From Megaleporinus macrocephalus (taxonomy: Eukaryota; Chordata; Actinopteri; Characiformes; Anostomidae): 64,000 nt of DNA. The notes beneath the pieces were generated by a model. The model saw only the letters and a list, made by a program, of their open reading frames with translations. It was not told the origin of the DNA and searched no databases. Shown here piece after piece: positions 50,201 to 61,979 of the stretch. The first letter of the stretch is position 1. Each line of letters starts with the position of its first letter. A program made the translations under genes and the position numbers. The stretch spans positions 31,434,582-31,498,581 of the forward strand of contig CM038704.1 of NCBI GenBank assembly GCA_021613375.1. The letters are read 5' to 3'.

Positions 50201-53200
50201 CCCAAAAAACTGTACAAACCTGTGGAGATAGGACTTTAATACTCAAAATTTACATGTGCCAACATTGTACTCATGCTCACGTGATACCGATAAATCCTTT
50301 AACTGTACTTTAACATCATTATTAAGACTAAACTGTGTATTAAACTGTGTATTAGGGCCAAAGTATGACTCATGGCTCAGTTTAAAAAAAGTGTCAATTA
50401 AGACAGGGTTCAACACAATCCAGCAGGTCATGGGTTCAAGTTAATTTCCTAGCAATTTTTTTTGACAAACATAAAACATATAGTGGGTAGGAATGGAAAA
50501 AAAAATGGGATAGAAAATGAAAACAACCACCTCATGATAGAAGGGTTAAACTGGGCAATATTGTATACATTGAGTCACTATAAAGGGTGACCAATGTCCT
50601 ACTTCAGTCATCACTCCCCAGTTAGGAAAAACCAAGTAATTAATGGTTTCCTTCTTTATTCTGAATAGTTAATTAGTTAGTTAATTAGCCAGGCTGGAAT
50701 CCTGCAACAGGTTCTACCCCCACACTTATGCTGCACAATTACATAAAATGTGATGTCCAATAAAGCTGTCAGATACCATGATGATGGTATGAGAATCTAC
50801 TTAAGATCTCCTTTAAACAAAAAGCTAAATTTGCAATTATGAAGGCACCCTCCACTATTACACAAAACAAAAATGAGTGAAATACGAATTTAAAGAACAT
50901 TTGTGTATTAAAAGGCTGAGAAGCAGTCATTGTTACTTCAACAATTTTTGTTGTGTTGTTATTCCTACAGTGGAATCGGCTCTGAAAGTCTGATCCTGAA
51001 AGTGGAGCAGAAGTTGGTAGACCCAATCCACCTACCCATTAATATAAGAGAGTTTTTTCCCTCTAGTATATTCATTGAGCTTTATAACTTTGCATACAAT
51101 TTTACATGCACAAAAAGCTGCCTACCACCCTAAAGAAAATGGAAGAAAAACAAAAAAAGCATTATAGCATAATTGTGTGGCGAGTTAAACAAATCAATTT
51201 ATTCTGTGTGTATTTATTAAATCTATATTTTATTTTCATCAAACAATACTGTATGTGCAACAATAATGTGTACATTTAAATAATAAAAAAATTAGGTTTG
51301 TCCATAAAGCTACGACACCCACATAAGCTTGTCACACAACGTTGACAATTAAATGATATTTGAAAAACACAGTTGCCTGAAAAGAAAACAAGTTTAAAAA
51401 AAAACATAAGTTATATGGAAACAAGTGTTATACTATCATCATGGCGCTGTGTCCCTGTGATTTTGTTGAAGAATTGTCTTTCTGCTGGTATGGTACAGAT
51501 TTGACTGGATTATGCATTTTTGTTTAGGCTTATAAAAATAACTTTTTCTTTTATGCTGCAGAGTTGGATCTGAATTTGCTGCACCATGCAAGGTGGCAGG
51601 TGTGAAATGTTCTGAATACATTCATGGTTGGCACATTCTGAGATGTTCTTACATAAAAAGAATGACTGTGTTTATGAGTTTCATGCCCAGCCTGACACCA
51701 TCTCATGCTTCAAATGTCTTTAAATTATTGGTGCAGTAATGTACATTACTATTAGATGAATTAGATTTAAGTTATTTCTTTGTCTTAATTCCTATTTTTA
51801 TGCTTTTACGGCTTTTTTCCTCTCCATAACTTGATATGTCTCGTTTCTGTCTCTCTGGTGTTTATATTTATCTCAGCATAGCCCATGTTGAATGCAGGAT
51901 TAAAAACCTGTTCTGCTTGAACGGCAGAGTGGCTTAACCCAGCGCTATTTATAGATCTACACGGATCCTGCACGTGCAGAACACAAACAAACGTGCCAAT
52001 TGTTTTTGTGCCCCTCCTCCCCTTCTCAAACCCCATCCCCCTCTTGCTCAGCTCTGAGCTCTCTGCATGAGTTTCAGGCTAAAATTAGAACAGGCCTCCA
52101 CAATATATTCTCTATATACCAATGCCTGCTGAAACAGCTAGTGCAATAACTAGTAATCAGCATTTGTTGTTTGTGGGAGAGTAAAATAGCTCTATAATAA
52201 GAGGTACATACTTTACAGTCAAGTTCATGTCATCTTGATGTAAAAATGAGAGCTAAATACTTGTCCATGCCTGAGTGATGCCTCATTCTCCCACTCCCAT
52301 GGTTTTGGGTGACAGAGACAGAATAGGACTGTAGATAGATGGGTTATTTCAAGATTATCCTAAGCACTTTGAACACCTATGATTGAACAATATGCAGTAT
52401 GTTATTCATAATTGGATATTTTTATGTCACAACACACTTTTCCTTGTATACTTCTATACAAAATCTTGGAATCGCTGTATTCATTGTTTTAGTAGCTGAA
52501 AGCTTCTCAATATCACCCTTAAAAACAATATTTTTTTCGCCTGTTGAAATGTAAACAAAATGTAAAAAGTGAAATGTAAACTCTGTAGGGATCCAGTCAG
52601 TTTACACAATTCTCATATGTTTGATAGCTTTCTAAACTATATTTAAATTAATTATTTATTAGATCTTGTTGATGTGGTAGTTGGAGGTTCTGGTGTACCT
52701 GTACAATCTTGTGGTTTGGATTTTGTTTAAATAAACAAATCTGTTAAATTAGAAAAGAAAGAGAGGGGAAAAACATTACATGGTAGAGCTGAATTAGGCA
52801 CATGGTCTTACTCAGATAAATATTACGTACTTACACATTACATGCCTCCACAGTATATAATCATCTTATTGCAGTTTTGGACTTAACATTTTTCTAAACA
52901 TTTTTCAGAATTTTTCTAAACATCTGATCAATTACAGTGCTCCTACACATGATGTTTTAGTCAACCTTGTGAAAGGTGGTGCATTTTGGTGTGGTCTAAA
53001 ATGAGGTAATGTGGATGCCTGGCATGCACATATGATTAAACCAAATCAGCCACAATTTACCGACTTTAAAGATATTTGAGTTAGCCTCCTCAGTCTTGAC
53101 AGCTGTATGTCATCCTTCCAAGCAAACTAGATTTGATACCTCAGAGAAAGATAGCTTTAAATTTCTTCAGATTTAACAAAATAAATCTCAGCACATGACC

Positions 53201-56200
53201 TAAACTGCTTGTTAAAACGGTAGCAAAGTGGGGTGAGGTTAGAGGTTTTTTTTTACTGTGGTTTAACAAACTGATCAGGTTTCGCAGAAATGTAGTCATG
53301 AATTGGTTTACATTTCCATCAGGTTTAGATGACAAAGACAAAGAAGTAGCCTTGAGTGAGTAAACTAAATGTTGTATTTATACAATGCCTTAAAGTATTG
53401 TCAACGATGCCTCCACTTTCAAGCATATTTGTTAAGTATCTGTGCCATTTTTACGGGGCTTTCAGACAAACTCTGTGATCAAATTAACCTGTTGTGTTAA
53501 TTCGTCTGTCGCATGGCGGCCTCTGGCAGATCTTGGTATCACTGATGGAGCCATTAGCCTCGTAGTACAAAGTTATTCCTACTAGAACAATGGGTCTAGT
53601 TGGCAGGCCAAGGAAAATGGCACGCCTTCAAGAGTTGTACTAGGGTATTGCCCCTGTTCTCGCTTCACAAAAGGTTGTGTGGCTTCACTAAACAAATAGG
53701 GCCTTCATGAGGTTTGCGCTTTGCTTTCAGTGCATGCATGGAAGCGTGCTGATTTTAATTGGAATCAGGGTACGGAGAAGGGAGACTAGCAGAGATAGCA
53801 GAAGGTGTCGTGGTGTCAGGATCTTTGTAACCGTCAAGGGGAAGAGAGATACTGGATGTTCTGCCAAAGTTCTGACAGCACCAATTACAGTCTACACAGA
53901 TTCTGTCCCTGCCATCCGGCCTTTTGACATTTTGCACTTTTGTTTCTGCATCCATGACGTATGTTGACGTAAAGATCATAATGGTATCAAGTCTAAAGTG
54001 ATGATACATAATACATGTGCCTCTTATTTATTTTTTTCTTTTTTGTCACCCACTGGCAAGGTCTTTCTGCCTGAAAGCATCTCTGTGAACCAACGGTTAT
54101 ACAGGAGAATAGTTTAAGTTTAGAAAAGAAGTTTTTTTAATCTATTTCTTAATCAAATTCAAACAATTTTACATAATGGAAGCAATCTGTCTCTCCAAAA
54201 TCCCCAAGAACTGCTTGCCTCTTGCAATTTTAAATGTTTAATGTTTAAAGGAATCATTTAGTTTGCCTAATAAATCATATGTTAGAAATTCAAATATTAG
54301 AACTTTATGCTGTCCTGAGTTCTTCTGTTGACTACATTTTGTTCATGTTTAATTTTCACAATCAATTTGGCCAGCTGTTCAATGGGACATGTGAGTTACT
54401 GCATCCCTGGTTCTTTATTATTTTATAATTTAAAAAAAGTGGCAGTTCTTGTTTGTCACCTGTTGGTTGGGAGACTAGAAAATGTTATCATGGATATCAC
54501 TAGATCACTAACCAACTACATGCTTCATTAATAAATAGCCAAAATTTAACCCTTCTATCATGAGGTGGTTGTTTTCATTTTCTATCCCATTTTTTTTTTT
54601 CCATTCCTACCCACTATATGTTTTATGTTTGTCAAAAAAAATTGCTAGGAAATTAACTTGAACCCATGACCTGCTGGATTGTGTTGAACCCTGTCTTAAA
54701 AGTAGTCCACGCTCAATGTGATGAAACCTATACTGTAAAAGTAATGTTGTAGCTTTAGCAGTTTTGTTTTATTTTTCATCTGGTTTTATGGTAAATAAAG
54801 CCTGGATCACACCGGAGACTATATGTTTGTGACCTGTTATATAGAAGCTGTAAAACTGTTTTGTGACAGGATATTCAGTTGCAGGGCTGGACTGGTAATC
54901 TGGTGTACCGGGCATTTGCAGATGTTGCAAAATGGGTTAAGATCACAGACATGTTTGTTGCTGTAGCCTCCGCGTCCTCTGTGACAGCAGTGCTCCAGTG
55001 ACAGCAGGTTGATAACACAGGGACTTTGAGGAACGTTAGCTCTATTACTTGAGAATGGTGAGTAACGCCAATTGATTAGTATCAGTATTTATTGGTATTT
55101 GCGTACTTCCCAAATTCTGGCAGCCACGTATGCCACCTTCTTCTGATAAAATAGTAAACGGTCAAGGCTGAGAAGTGCTGGATGAGCAGCAAGTTTTCAT
55201 TTTGGGCTAAATCATAGCATTTTAGATATTTAGGCTAAAGGTGTTGAAAGGATGCATAGTAGTTTGAATTTGTAGCCTCTATGCTTTATGTTTTAAAAAC
55301 ACTCAAACAAGTGAAATAACAGATCTTAAAACTGCTAAATGATAAGTAAAAGCTTTGCAATTAAAGCTTTTATTATTAGCAAAAGCTATGCCCACAGTAA
55401 GACAGTGTCAAATGATGTGTAGCATGAGTTCACAAAGCAGCCCTATTTGTTTTTAGCCTGATCCAAATGCATGTTATAGCTTTTTAAAGGAGGGAGCAGC
55501 TTTTAACCTGAAGAATTAGAATTGAGCTGCTATATCACGGAAATTCAGAAAATACAAAGGAGTAGACGAAAAAGCTGGAACTACAGTATGTGTAATTGTA
55601 TGCATTTGCTTTGTTATTTAATAGGCTTCTAAAGTAATGATTCATTGTACATTTCTAATAAGTAAAAAAAAAATGTATATGATGCTGTTGTTATTGGATA
55701 AGTATTATATGATCATAGTAAAATACATTCTTTTGCGGAACACAAACATAAATTACTGGTTGGCTGTGCTCCGCTAATTATGATGGGCTGGTCTAAGCCA
55801 AAAATGCCAGGGCCGATTTTTTGTCCCAGTCCAGCCCTGTTCAGTTGTAATAGTGTGGGTAGGAATACTGGAGTCTGGGCTATTTCTGGGGCAGGGGAAT
55901 GCTTCTGAAGCTATGTCTCATTAGCAGATCAGAATATAGCTTCCTTCCCATTTATCTCAAGGGCTTAGTTCCTATTTAAGGGTTTGACCCAGATCACGTT
56001 TGATTCAGTCTCAAATCATTGTCAAGTTGTATGGAATGTAGGAACACAGTGTAGCTACCACAGTTAACTCAACATTTGTGTTTAGCTGCACTGATTGAGA
56101 AACACCTCCAGTAATATAATATAAATTTGAGTACACAAAATCATCCATTGGTTACAAATCCATAACAAAGTTTTAAAAAATCTGAACACACTCAGAGTAA

Positions 56201-59200
56201 TCTAAAAATTAGTCATTAGATTAATTGACTAATCGAAAAAATAACCGTTAGATAAATAGATTATGAAATTAATCGTTAGGTGCAGCCGTAGTCTCAAGGT
56301 AGAGCAGTTACATCAGGGCACACAGGGTAGCACAAGAATGAGGGTTTGGGGACAAAAAAAGGGAAGAGATTGCAATATATCACAATATATATTACCACAA
56401 CCCTCAGCATATCACAGTATGTTTAAAATTGAGTTAATATCATATTGTGACTTAAATATCATGATACTGTTTCGCAATTTTAAAACAGACTAAATAGAAC
56501 TGTCCAACAGCTGACATGAATAATTTTGAGTCAAAAGGTCTACTAAATTCTTATATAGTCCTGGTGCACCACAAGTGTAATCTGTGTACTTTAATAGAAA
56601 TCATTCGCTGCTGTCATTTTATTAACAGTAAAGTCCTTGAGGTCAAATTATATAAACTGATCTACGCTACCACCATACTCTTGATTCTGTTTTCTGTTTT
56701 CAGTGTTAACATAGTTATGCTGCTGCTCTGCCACCTTGAGACATGCATGTAGATTGACCATGGCTTAACACTCATATGTCGAAGCAGACCAAGTTGCTAT
56801 GTAAAGATAGCTTCATATGTCGGCTTGGCAAGGCTCTGTGTAGGTGTGTTTCAGAGAATTTGCAGTTTTGTCTTGGCCACACATTCACTGAAAGGTAAGG
56901 TGACCTACAGTGTGGCTCCTACAGCCTACCATGTCTATGTTTAGCTTCTCACTGGCCTTAATTTTGTAGTTTCTAGTCCAGTCTTTTTTACCACATCTCC
57001 AGCAATTGCACTTGGAGTGATTTTAGGACTGCAGTCAACACCTCTAGGTAAAAAGAAATGAAATCAAAGCTGTCAGCACATCAGACCCCATGCCACCGTG
57101 GGGGTCATAACTAGGAACAAAATTTTGTGAGATCTCTATTGTGACCTACATCAGGCAATGGCTAAACTAACTGATGAATTGTCGGTTGTCTTTTCTTTCC
57201 TTTTAACTCATACTTTTATACATGTTCCTTTAATTTATCCACCCAGTCTTCTGAACTTATTAAACAAATTATTAAACAATTTATTTACTAATTTTGTTTT
57301 AGTTTGAAATACATACTTAAAACTATATATTGTAAGTTGGTTGATATTTATTTTATTCCATTTACCTTTTCTAGCCTATATGAAGTTTTAACAAATAAAT
57401 TTTCTTATATCTGTAGCATTTATGCAAATAAGAGCAATGACCCTCTTCGTTGGGGCTAAAATCTCTGTGCTGCCCTAACATCATCCACCTTGCATCTGAA
57501 AACACAAACGCACCAAAATGCGACTATCTGTAGGGCCAATTGTTTCCAGTCACCGGCCACCCCGTTTACTGAGAAGAGAACTGCCTTTACATTACAGAAG
57601 CTGGGCACTTGTGCATAGCATAGGGTAGTGGGAAATGTTTGGCATAAGTGTAACAACAATTCTCTGTTGTGTATACACTGTATGCCAAGCAGTGAGATCT
57701 GGTGACCAGGAGTCATGTGTCTTAAGGCTTAATGTATCAAAATGTATTTAAAAATCCTTGTTCCATCGCCTGCTATTTTCCATTTTAGCTTTAACAATAT
57801 TTTGACTTTTCCACCTCGTCCTAGAGTAAAAAGTTATTTTGTGATATTTCAGTGTTTTTCCATTCAGTTTTTTTTCTACTTTTTTACAGCCAACTACAGA
57901 GCCTGCAGCTTAAACTATGCAGGTACTGGAAATAGACTAAAGCAACGGCCTCACGAGAACAGTTTACGGCGTTTAACGCATATGCAGCTAGAAAACATGT
58001 CGTCTGTCTGTGTATGTGACTCTCGTCCAGGGCAGTTTGTAACATCTGTAAAATTTGGAAAATCAACGTGTCTCACTGGGGAACCAAGACAAAGACATTT
58101 AACACTACTAATCTGATACAGCACTTAAGAGTACACCACGTGGCTGAATACAGTGAGTATCAGCAAATAACAGAGCAAAACAAATAACCCAGAAACCCAT
58201 GCAGACCACATCTGACTGGTGCGAACAATACAGCAGCAACAACAGCCAGAGAGCTAATGAAATCACAGCCAAAGTGGTTGAGTGTATAGCTCTAGATAAG
58301 CAGCCCTTCTCGGCTGTAGAAGACGTGGCATTCTTCCGCTTAATATTCCAAGTAGATCCACGCTATGCCGTTCCTAGTAGGAAATACTTTTCAGATGTCG
58401 CTCTTCCGGAGCTGTATCAAGCGGTTTACGCCCACATAGACCAACTTCTAATTTTGTTAAAAATATTATGTTGATTTACACTCAATAAAAATGGTAATAA
58501 ACCAGTTTCAACCATGGTTCATGACTTGTGATTAAGATTGTATAGTTCAGTGGTACAGTGGTATAGCTCTGAAACTCTGGGCTTGAACAGAGTGCAAGAT
58601 GTTGTGGTACATAATCTATCAGCGTACTCAAAGCCTCAACCCACGGCACTCTGTAATCTAAGTCTAATGTTTCTCTGCCGATTTTGCTAATTGAATGGGT
58701 GTCAGTTAACATAAGACACTCATAGGTCTGTGAAATAAGAGCTTTTTGATGGCACATTAAATTCAAAATGACATTCCAACTTTGATCAGAAGGGTAAAAA
58801 GAGAAGCCAAGAAATTGGAAAAGATAATGTCTGACTGGAGAAGAATGGAATAGGTGAGACAAAAGTTATACTTAGATGCAGGATTATGCAATCATACAGA
58901 TTCAATGGGAGTCATGATGTTTTGACTTGCATTTGAATTGAGGAGTCACTTACGATACATTCCAGAGTAACAAAATGTAGGTTACAGTGACATAGTCTTG
59001 CAAAATCTGCAACATTTATAATAGCAGCTTAGACATCAGTACAAACAGCTATGTCAAACATATAAACAAATGTATAAAGAAATTACAGACAGTCCAGAAT
59101 TATGACGTAGATATTTTAGGAATTGTAATGATTATTTGCTAATTTAGTATTTTGTCTGTGTTGTGAAATTAATTAGCTGTAGGGGTCAGCAGTTTTTTTT

Positions 59201-61979
59201 GTGTATAGATACTAATTATTAATTGTCAATAATTCTGATAACTGGTGTTTAGGGTCAACATTCGTTTACCGTGAATTTGATGTTTTTAGTGAGAAAAATT
59301 ACAACGCAAATTTTTTACTTTTTGGACTTTTGCATTGCAGTAGATTTTTTGGTGAAATCATACCGCATGTTATATACCATATAAACGGGTAATTAAATAT
59401 TTAGCGTTTTTTTTCCATTTAAATTCTGTGTAACTGTACAATTTTGACAGCATTTATTACAAACATTCATGTTGATGACCATTTGCTTGTATAACACACT
59501 GGAGTGGGGGGTGGGCATGATGGTTGGACAGTTTTAGCTCGCCAAAACAATCCCAGTTCTTATAAAGGAGTGCTTCACAAAAATGCACTGCGTGATTCAA
59601 TGGAAACAGCCCATATAGTCTAAGTAGAGTGGAGAAATTTTTGTAAGTAGATCTCTGTGTTTTCTTTTTCAGCAAAAAAAACCCCAAAAATATTCTAAAC
59701 CATTAGTTTTATAAATAGCTTCAAAGCTTTCTAGGGCTCATTGTTATAGTTGTTTACTAAGGCATCTTTATAGGCTCACACATTCTGTACATAACCTGCA
59801 ACCCTCAGAAAACCAAAGGTAGGCTTGATTGGATTTACTAGTCATGTTGTGGGACATGGAGTCAGACTATAGGAGTGCTGGTTGGTTTCTACCAATCCAG
59901 TAACACCATAGGCAGGATGCGCAAAAATAACAAAAGCCGCTTTTGTCTGCAAAGAAGGAAGTTCATTGCTGATTCTAATAAAAAAAAAATGCTGAATATG
60001 AGTTTTGAGTGTAAGTCAGGCTGATAATCAGTCAACCCCTACTGCATGTTACAGTGATTTTACTACTAACTTATTTCTTTATTGGACCATATTCAAATAC
60101 CAGCGAAGATTTTATAATGGCATTAGCTTTAAAACCAAAAACCTGCTCTTCTACACTGTCCTACTTGTGTACTAGTTCTTTGTACCTGTGAAATCAACCA
60201 CTAATGTTTTTGCAATAGGATACCTCTGTTTAAATAGCCTCACCACACGCAATGGCTGCAGTTGCTTTGTTTCTCCATATGTTTGACTTTTGCATGTCAC
60301 TACATACACAAGGTCCAGCGTTACTTTAATTTTCATAACTATGAAAATTATGTTTTGTTTAATTATGCTGTGGCACACTATGCATGTATCTACTCAATGA
60401 CACAGGGCTTGGATTTCTCACAGCATGTAAATACACAGAGCTTTGGTAAATGGTAAATGCAAATTGGACCCTGCTGTCTTATTGGTACTGGTAACCACTA
60501 CATATCAGTTGCAGATATCAATTTTTAGCCCTCCTCAATCCCAGTGTGTGCACTTGTACACTGTATTTCCTATGCAAATTTCCACAGACCACTGCCTCTG
60601 TATGTTTGAGCCATGGATAAATTGGCCAGTCTTTCTATCTGTTCGCAACCTGCTAGAATAAAGTGCACAGCTATTCTCAGGCCTCTTCAAATTTGTATTT
60701 CCAAGCAGGAAATGGCTTATAATCAAAATGAGCGTAGTTAAAATCAAAGGTTGCCCTGGACGCAAGAAAAAATAAAATCAGTCCAGGCAAAGTCCAGCCC
60801 AGCAGTTTCTGTGTCTAAGGTGCAGATTTTTTGGCAGAAATTAGTAGAATGTACTTTGTAACCGCCCCCTTTTTAAAGCCTATGCAGACTCCAGCAGTTT
60901 GACTTCAGCAATAGCATAAATCCGGCTTTACCTTCAAGGATGAGCAGACGCTGCGCGATCCGAGACAAAGGCAGCCCCTGGATGGTGTGCTTCTAAAAAT
61001 AGACACACACACACACATACACCCTTGTGCTCACTGATGCTTGCAGTGTTCTTTATTATCGGGGGGCTAATTAGAACAGCATCACAGTATTTGCTCAGGG
61101 ATCATGCGTCCTATGATAATTCTCCAAAATAGAGCTCGGGTAGAGCGTGTGGCGCCCTGGGAGGACGATGTGAAGTTTTCTCTTTTCTTTTGAAAGGGGC
61201 TCCCCTTCCTGATTCACTTTGTTCTCAGCATACATTAAAAGAACATGGATAAACAGATCGAGCAGGGAGATATTACAGAGGGGAAAGAAACAGATAATTG
61301 TAATAGGCGAAGCCCTGAAAGAGTCTATGTGCCTGCTCAGAGTTAAAATCTTGTACTTGGTGTGTTATTGGAAAGGGACTGATTGTGCGGCTTGGTCTGT
61401 ATGCCTCCTTGCATACTGATGCTCTCCTCTGTTTTTCTCCCTCTCTTTCTCTCTCTCTCTCTCTATTTCTCTCTCTCTCCGGGTTATTTATAGCCAAGTC
61501 TTGCTGCGCTGAGGCTGCTGGGAGACCATGAAAGCCTTTTCATGTTCTCATAGTAATTACCACCGTGGTGCCCGGTCTGCAGGAGGAGGAGAGGGGGCAC
61601 TGTTGCTACTGCTGCTTCATGGACATGTGCTGTTTTCTATCAAATCACGCACGCTTTTATTGATCTGTCTTCTGTCCGCCATTTGATTAGCCTTTGCTAT
61701 GCTTAGTCTGCCGGCGTCGCTCTCTCTTTCTCCTCATTAGCACTCAAACTTACACATGAGCCACAAGGAACGGTTACTTTCCTTAGTGTCTGCTGCCCAC
61801 AGTGAGAGCGCTTCTCATTTGCTATTTTGTGTAATTGCTTGCTTTTCTGCGTCTGTCTAAGTGATTTGGATCTGAAGGTAAGCGCTTTCTCTCTTTCTTT
61901 TGTCTTTCCCACACAGATTCACAGATGGAGCAGCCTGTGGAGCTACTAAAGCCATCAGCCTTTGACCACATTCCCACAA
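44260..61979 (+). CDS. 5' coding part of an unidentified gene (exons 2 and 3; continues beyond window)
   Basis: Exon 2 (44135-44281) follows TTTTGCAG and ends AAGCAG|GTAAGACT. It carries an ATG in good context (ACAATGA) at 44260 opening MTSHSQA. Exon 3 (61917-61979) follows a long pyrimidine tract, TCTTTCCCACACAG, and ends ACAA|GTAAGAC. Joining them keeps phase 1 and gives DSQMEQPVELLKPSAFDHIPT. The intron is 17.6 kb. Support comes from consensus splice sites, phase consistency, the CpG-rich promoter and the non-random polar peptide. I do not recognise the family. A large 5' intron and unstructured N-terminus would suit a regulatory protein, but that is a guess. An internal ATG in exon 3 (CAGATGG) could serve transcripts from a later promoter. 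The next exon lies past base 64000; an acceptor-like site at 63900 is inside a transposon and was rejected. Confidence 0.55.
44581..45495. mobile_element. Non-autonomous hAT element with 8-bp target duplication
   Basis: 915 bp with inverted termini TAGAGATGGAAGGATCGAC and GCTGATCGATCCATCTCTA. It is flanked by ATATCTAG (44573-44580) and ATATCTGG (45496-45503), an 8-bp target duplication with one change. The inside has a broken BED zinc-finger/transposase remnant shared with 57934-58530. It sits within intron 2, and its flank (CTAGGCCTGCATGATATCT) itself looks like an older repeat. Confidence 0.88.
44880..45320 (+). pseudogene. hAT transposase N-terminal remnant (copy 1)
   Basis: A BED-type finger is readable: ICKICK at its start, and in another frame HFRVHHVAEYSEYQQ with the paired histidines, so a TAA stop and a shift separate the halves. 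Downstream the block leading to SRKYFSDVAL-type sequence is kept, but about 45 bp present in the 57.9-kb copy are deleted. The catalytic domain is absent. Confidence 0.75.
45504..50397 (+). other. Intron 2, no coding feature recognised
   Basis: AT-rich intronic DNA with scattered repeat fragments. Short frames (60-86 codons) have no known motif. A GTGAGATCTCA motif is repeated near 50144-50172. Confidence 0.5.
50398..50550 (+). mobile_element. TTAA-flanked 150-bp element, copy 1
   Basis: Runs from TTAAGACAGGGTTCAACACA through CAGGTCATGGGTTCAAG to CTCATGATAGAAGGGTTAAA. Its reverse complement is at 54545-54699 with only minor differences (mainly in A/T runs). Both copies have TTAA at both ends, the target site of piggyBac-type elements. 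The ends are not good inverted repeats of each other, so the assignment is tentative. Confidence 0.75.
50551..54544 (+). other. Intron 2 between the TTAA elements
   Basis: No coding feature. At 51945-51954 CTATTTATAG is a perfect MEF2-type site within a GC-richer block (51850-52060), which also contains CACGTGCAG. This may be a regulatory element. Nothing else recognised. Confidence 0.4.
54545..54699 (-). mobile_element. TTAA-flanked 150-bp element, copy 2 (inverted)
   Basis: Reverse-complement partner of 50398-50550, from TTTAACCCTTCTATCATGAGG to GTTGAACCCTGTCTTAA. Spacing between copies is about 4 kb. High similarity implies recent activity or gene conversion. Confidence 0.75.
54882..55839. 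mobile_element. Non-autonomous hAT element, 958 bp, perfect 8-bp TSD
   Basis: Terminal inverted repeats CAGGGCTGGACTGG at the left and CCAGTCCAGCCCTG at the right, with related subterminal GGGCATTTGC/GCCAGGGCC sequence. The exact duplication TTCAGTTG flanks both sides (54874-54881 and 55840-55847), diagnostic of hAT insertion. No transposase frame remains. It lies in intron 2. Confidence 0.95.
55848..57933 (+). other. Intron 2, fragments of old repeats
   Basis: 56195-56290 (TAATTGACTAATCGAAAAAAT and TTAATCGTTAGGTGCAGCC) resembles the end of a common fish hAT repeat. 56370-56480 (CAATATATCACAATATAT, ATATCATGATACTG) resembles another old repeat. No gene seen. Confidence 0.45.
57934..58530 (+). 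pseudogene. hAT transposase N-terminal remnant with BED finger (copy 2)
   Basis: Related to 44800-45400 in the same orientation. One frame gives a BED-finger shape: NICKIWKINV, then FNTTNLIQHLRVHHVAEY. The second zinc-binding Cys is changed to Trp. A later frame gives IALDKQPFSAVEDVAFF and PRYAVPSRKYFSDVALPELY, typical of the region after the BED finger in hAT/ZBED transposases. The RNase H-like catalytic part is absent. No terminal repeats were found at its ends, so it is a fragment. Confidence 0.8.
58531..61916 (+). other. Intron 2, 3' part, with a possible regulatory block at 60900-61880
   Basis: 58531-60880 shows nothing recognisable. From about 60900 the sequence becomes GC-richer and less repetitive (GGGGGGCTAATTAGAACAGCATC near 61061; GCCGGCGTCGCTC near 61710). 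It holds a MEF2-type TTATTTATAG near 61485 and a donor-like GAAG|GTAAGCG at 61876. The latter could belong to an alternative first exon, although only 40 bases separate it from the exon 3 acceptor. Confidence 0.35.
61438..61479. repeat. (CT)n microsatellite, interrupted
   Basis: CT-rich run, mostly CTCTCTCTCTCTCT with TTT and ATTT interruptions. Confidence 0.9.

Noticed and set aside
61837..61876. Alternative exon ending at the GAAG|GTAAGCG donor
   Set aside because: It would leave only a 40-base intron before exon 3, too short for normal vertebrate splicing to that acceptor. Noted only as a possible alternative-promoter clue.
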